Below, in pieces: positions 9,001 to 9,212 of a stretch of 9,212 nt of DNA. Positions within the stretch are counted from its first letter, which is position 1, and each line of letters starts with the position of its first letter. The notes under the pieces were generated by a model. That model searched no databases and was not told the DNA's origin. It saw nothing but the letters and a program-made list of their open reading frames with translations. Made by a program: the position numbers and the translations under genes. The DNA is from Flavobacteriales bacterium (GTDB taxonomy: Bacteria; Bacteroidota; Bacteroidia; Flavobacteriales; BACL11): assembly GCA_002724895.1 (NCBI GenBank), contig PBQB01000081.1, forward strand, positions 1 through 9,212. The letters are read 5' to 3'.

Positions 9001-9212
9001 ACATATTTTTATAAATCATTGTATCCTTACATAAATGTATATCAGTAACTATTAACATAACATCATAATACCCTAAACTATTCAATATATGATCATTTCT
9101 GCCATATCCAATATATCCATCAGACCAAACAAATTTATAATAATGACAATCCTGTGATAAATTATTTAAATGAACTTGATGAGGAAGACAACCTACTGAA
9201 TCTTCATATCCG
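6032..9212 (-). CDS. PKD-repeat protein with T9SS type-B sorting domain, 5' partial
   Basis: A large secreted or surface protein whose N-terminus lies beyond the right edge. The frame is open to base 9212, giving 1059 visible residues (numbered from the codon at 9209-9211). It consists of about 11 PKD-like modules of 77-85 residues, one different Ig-like module at residues 406-484, and a C-terminal sorting domain at 971-1059. Canonical W.FGDG motifs occur at 108-113, 190-195, 754-759 and 838-843; most modules end with a G.YDV.L.V...GC.D pattern. Most also have a Cys near the start and one near the end, suggesting one disulphide per module. Such proteins are exported by the type IX secretion system and typically serve as adhesins or in gliding or biofilm-related roles; the specific role here is unknown. 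A TTG at 9083-9085 could be mistaken for a start, but homologous PKD sequence continues upstream, so the gene is longer. It heads the minus-strand run followed by the lipoprotein gene. Confidence 0.93.
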   Translation of the reverse strand, partial: GYEDSVGCLPHQVHLNNLSQDCHYYKFVWSDGYIGYGRNDHILNSLGYYDVMLIVTDIHLCKDTMIYKNMFKVSNVESNFEVDNFFGCDSLSVDFNNLSSSQTNDYLWDFGDGNFSTQANPTHVYSEEGIYDVLLICLTNDGCKDTLIRKEYVKFNYPRSYFTADTLQICPSTEVNFNNLSTGFSLEYIWDFGDGNHDSIKNPIHTYTNNGIYDVTLTVIDSFGCHHSFVIDSFIEVLKPNANFNISSINSSCPPFITNFINLSSQDVIKWDWKISDGFTSDVENPNHIFLNAGIFDVELIVENSFGCRDTLVSNGLIELFDGPSGDFSFSDSLSCVGQNISFLPNIVNGVNYSWDYGNGFTSNLVSPTYQYPDTGSYVPSLIVTDSLGCELVLSSQNEIVVKNISLDIISTYEICEGDSVQLNIPDDGYNILWYPSLGLSNLNICNPKASPDTNTRYYINYDDGFCFRKDSIFVQVKNNVPEASFSYINNCEGDSINFIGSSGILTSNIEYFWSFGGVNINESTLLSSGLNNVFLVVKNLDNNCVDTSIQNIEIFSKPSVDFLVSDVCLESDALFFDNSSSDVISWEYSFGDNLVSNDQNPIHLYSLAGSYFPTLTVTSNNGCKNSITKNIYINPKPISDFLIDHACHGQRTQFIDISTISQGFLNEINFVIEKDSVILNDSVSYYTFLETGQFDVSLIVKSDKYCTDTIKKSILINESPKVNFYTQQYCFGDFTWFHDVTEISNDNLIEWEWNFGDGSVENSYKNLSHVYESPGKYLVQLNVSTDKGCKSSDSSMITIFDLPEINLSMNSHVCLGEVVNFNSSFTNNRDTIVEWLWDFGDGNISNISNPIHTYLFVDSFDIKLSVASKNSCKSDTTIISAINVINNPIADFNANKFISTYSEPEITFSNLSTHYDSFYWDIDNSIISGEDNVIYSFPDTGHFEISLVAINSFGCQSVKTKNLVIYLEDKVFVPNSFSPNNDGINDIFKVTVNGIKEFNIEVFDRWGKILFSSSDIDVGWNGMIDNNFAVNGTYFYKLSYLNFNGELKTNNGELNLLR
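6035..6301 (-). other. T9SS type-B (CHU_C / gliding motility-associated) C-terminal domain
   Basis: The last 89 residues of the PKD protein. They begin VFVPNSFSPNNDGINDIFKV, continue with IEVFDRWGKILF and GWNG, then GTYFYKLSY, and end in ELNLLR. This closely follows the type-B sorting domain I know as TIGR04131/CHU_C, including the asparagine- and aspartate-rich NNDG.ND turn, the RWG motif and the basic C-terminal residue. It directs export through the outer-membrane T9SS translocon; type-B cargo often needs a PorP/SprF-like partner, which is not seen in this window. Confidence 0.94.
6302..7759 (-). repeat. C-terminal block of six PKD-like modules
   Basis: Six tandem modules, about 79-85 residues each except the first (77), lie between the Ig-like module and the sorting domain. 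Approximate spans are 7529-7759, 7292-7528, 7043-7291, 6794-7042, 6539-6793 and 6302-6538. The modules at 6794-7042 and 6539-6793 keep the full W.FGDG signature. The module at 7043-7291 has lost it, having an EINFVIEKD stretch instead. The module nearest the sorting domain has a WDIDNS variant and lacks the N-terminal Cys while keeping the GC near its end. Boundaries are judged by eye from recurring motifs. Confidence 0.8.
7760..7996 (-). other. Ig-like module interrupting the PKD array
   Basis: This stretch of about 79 residues lacks the PKD FGDG and H.Y..G.YDV.L patterns. Instead it has a CEGDSVQLNIP start, a WYPSLGLSN segment, NPKASPDTNTRYYINY and a closing FCFRKDSIFVQV. That layout is typical of the Ig-like modules with a C.GDS..L...W.P..GLS...NP.ASP..TT.Y pattern found in many Bacteroidota secreted repeat proteins. 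It probably folds as a beta-sandwich like its neighbours and may act as a spacer or a separate binding unit. Confidence 0.7.
7997..9212 (-). repeat. N-terminal block of at least five PKD-like modules
   Basis: Tandem modules at about 8978-9212 (partial at the edge), 8732-8977, 8486-8731, 8234-8485 and 7997-8233, with a period near 246 bases. The second and third keep WDFGDG and the NPxHxY...GIYDV pattern; the fourth has WKISDG and the fifth WDYGNG. The edge module has a diverged VWSDGYIGYG. Several modules carry an FNNLS segment just before the core strand. DNA similarity between distant modules follows the conserved protein motifs, most visibly the CCATCTCCAAAATCCCATAA stretch shared by 6684-6703 and 8875-8894 on the plus strand. 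The array continues beyond the window. Confidence 0.85.

Noticed and set aside
6300..9212. Tandem pattern of about 246 bases considered as a satellite or CRISPR-like repeat
   Set aside because: The periodicity comes from homologous protein modules in one continuous reading frame; DNA identity between units is low outside the conserved motifs.

Overview
The window is very AT-rich, low-G+C DNA that is almost fully coding, and it reads as a chromosomal segment of a member of the Bacteroidota, most likely a marine or free-living Flavobacteriales-type bacterium. Three things point that way: a type IX secretion system (T9SS) type-B sorting domain at the end of a PKD-repeat protein, a DUF4294-like secreted protein (a family I know only from Bacteroidota), and start regions that lack Shine-Dalgarno sequences but carry TAnnTTTG-like -7 promoter boxes.

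Layout: at the left edge (14-343, minus) lies a short secreted protein resembling the N-terminal part of DUF4294. It is separated by a 101-bp divergent spacer from a plus-strand gene (445-1983) for a COG2509-type FAD-dependent dehydrogenase. That gene converges on pheT (1986-4397, minus) with only 2 bp between the stop codons, and an imperfect inverted repeat spans both stops. Reading leftwards on the minus strand, the rest of the window is a co-directional run: a giant PKD-repeat surface or secreted protein (6032 to beyond 9212, 5' end outside the window), 31 to 32 bp, a family-5 solute-binding lipoprotein (4446-5999), 48 bp, then pheT.

Functionally the genes are a mix. PheT is one half of phenylalanyl-tRNA synthetase and is housekeeping. 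The solute-binding lipoprotein probably delivers peptides or similar solutes to an ABC permease encoded elsewhere. The PKD protein is probably exported through the T9SS and attached to or released from the surface. The FAD protein is a conserved flavoprotein of unknown substrate. Close spacing suggests partial co-transcription of the minus-strand run, but a -7-like box upstream of pheT could give it its own promoter.

I found no RNA gene, insertion sequence, CRISPR array or phage feature. I see no convincing undescribed multi-gene system. The points worth a second look are the early stop in the DUF4294-like gene, the missing ATG of the lipoprotein, the inverted repeat built into two stop codons, and the modular structure and decay of the PKD array.
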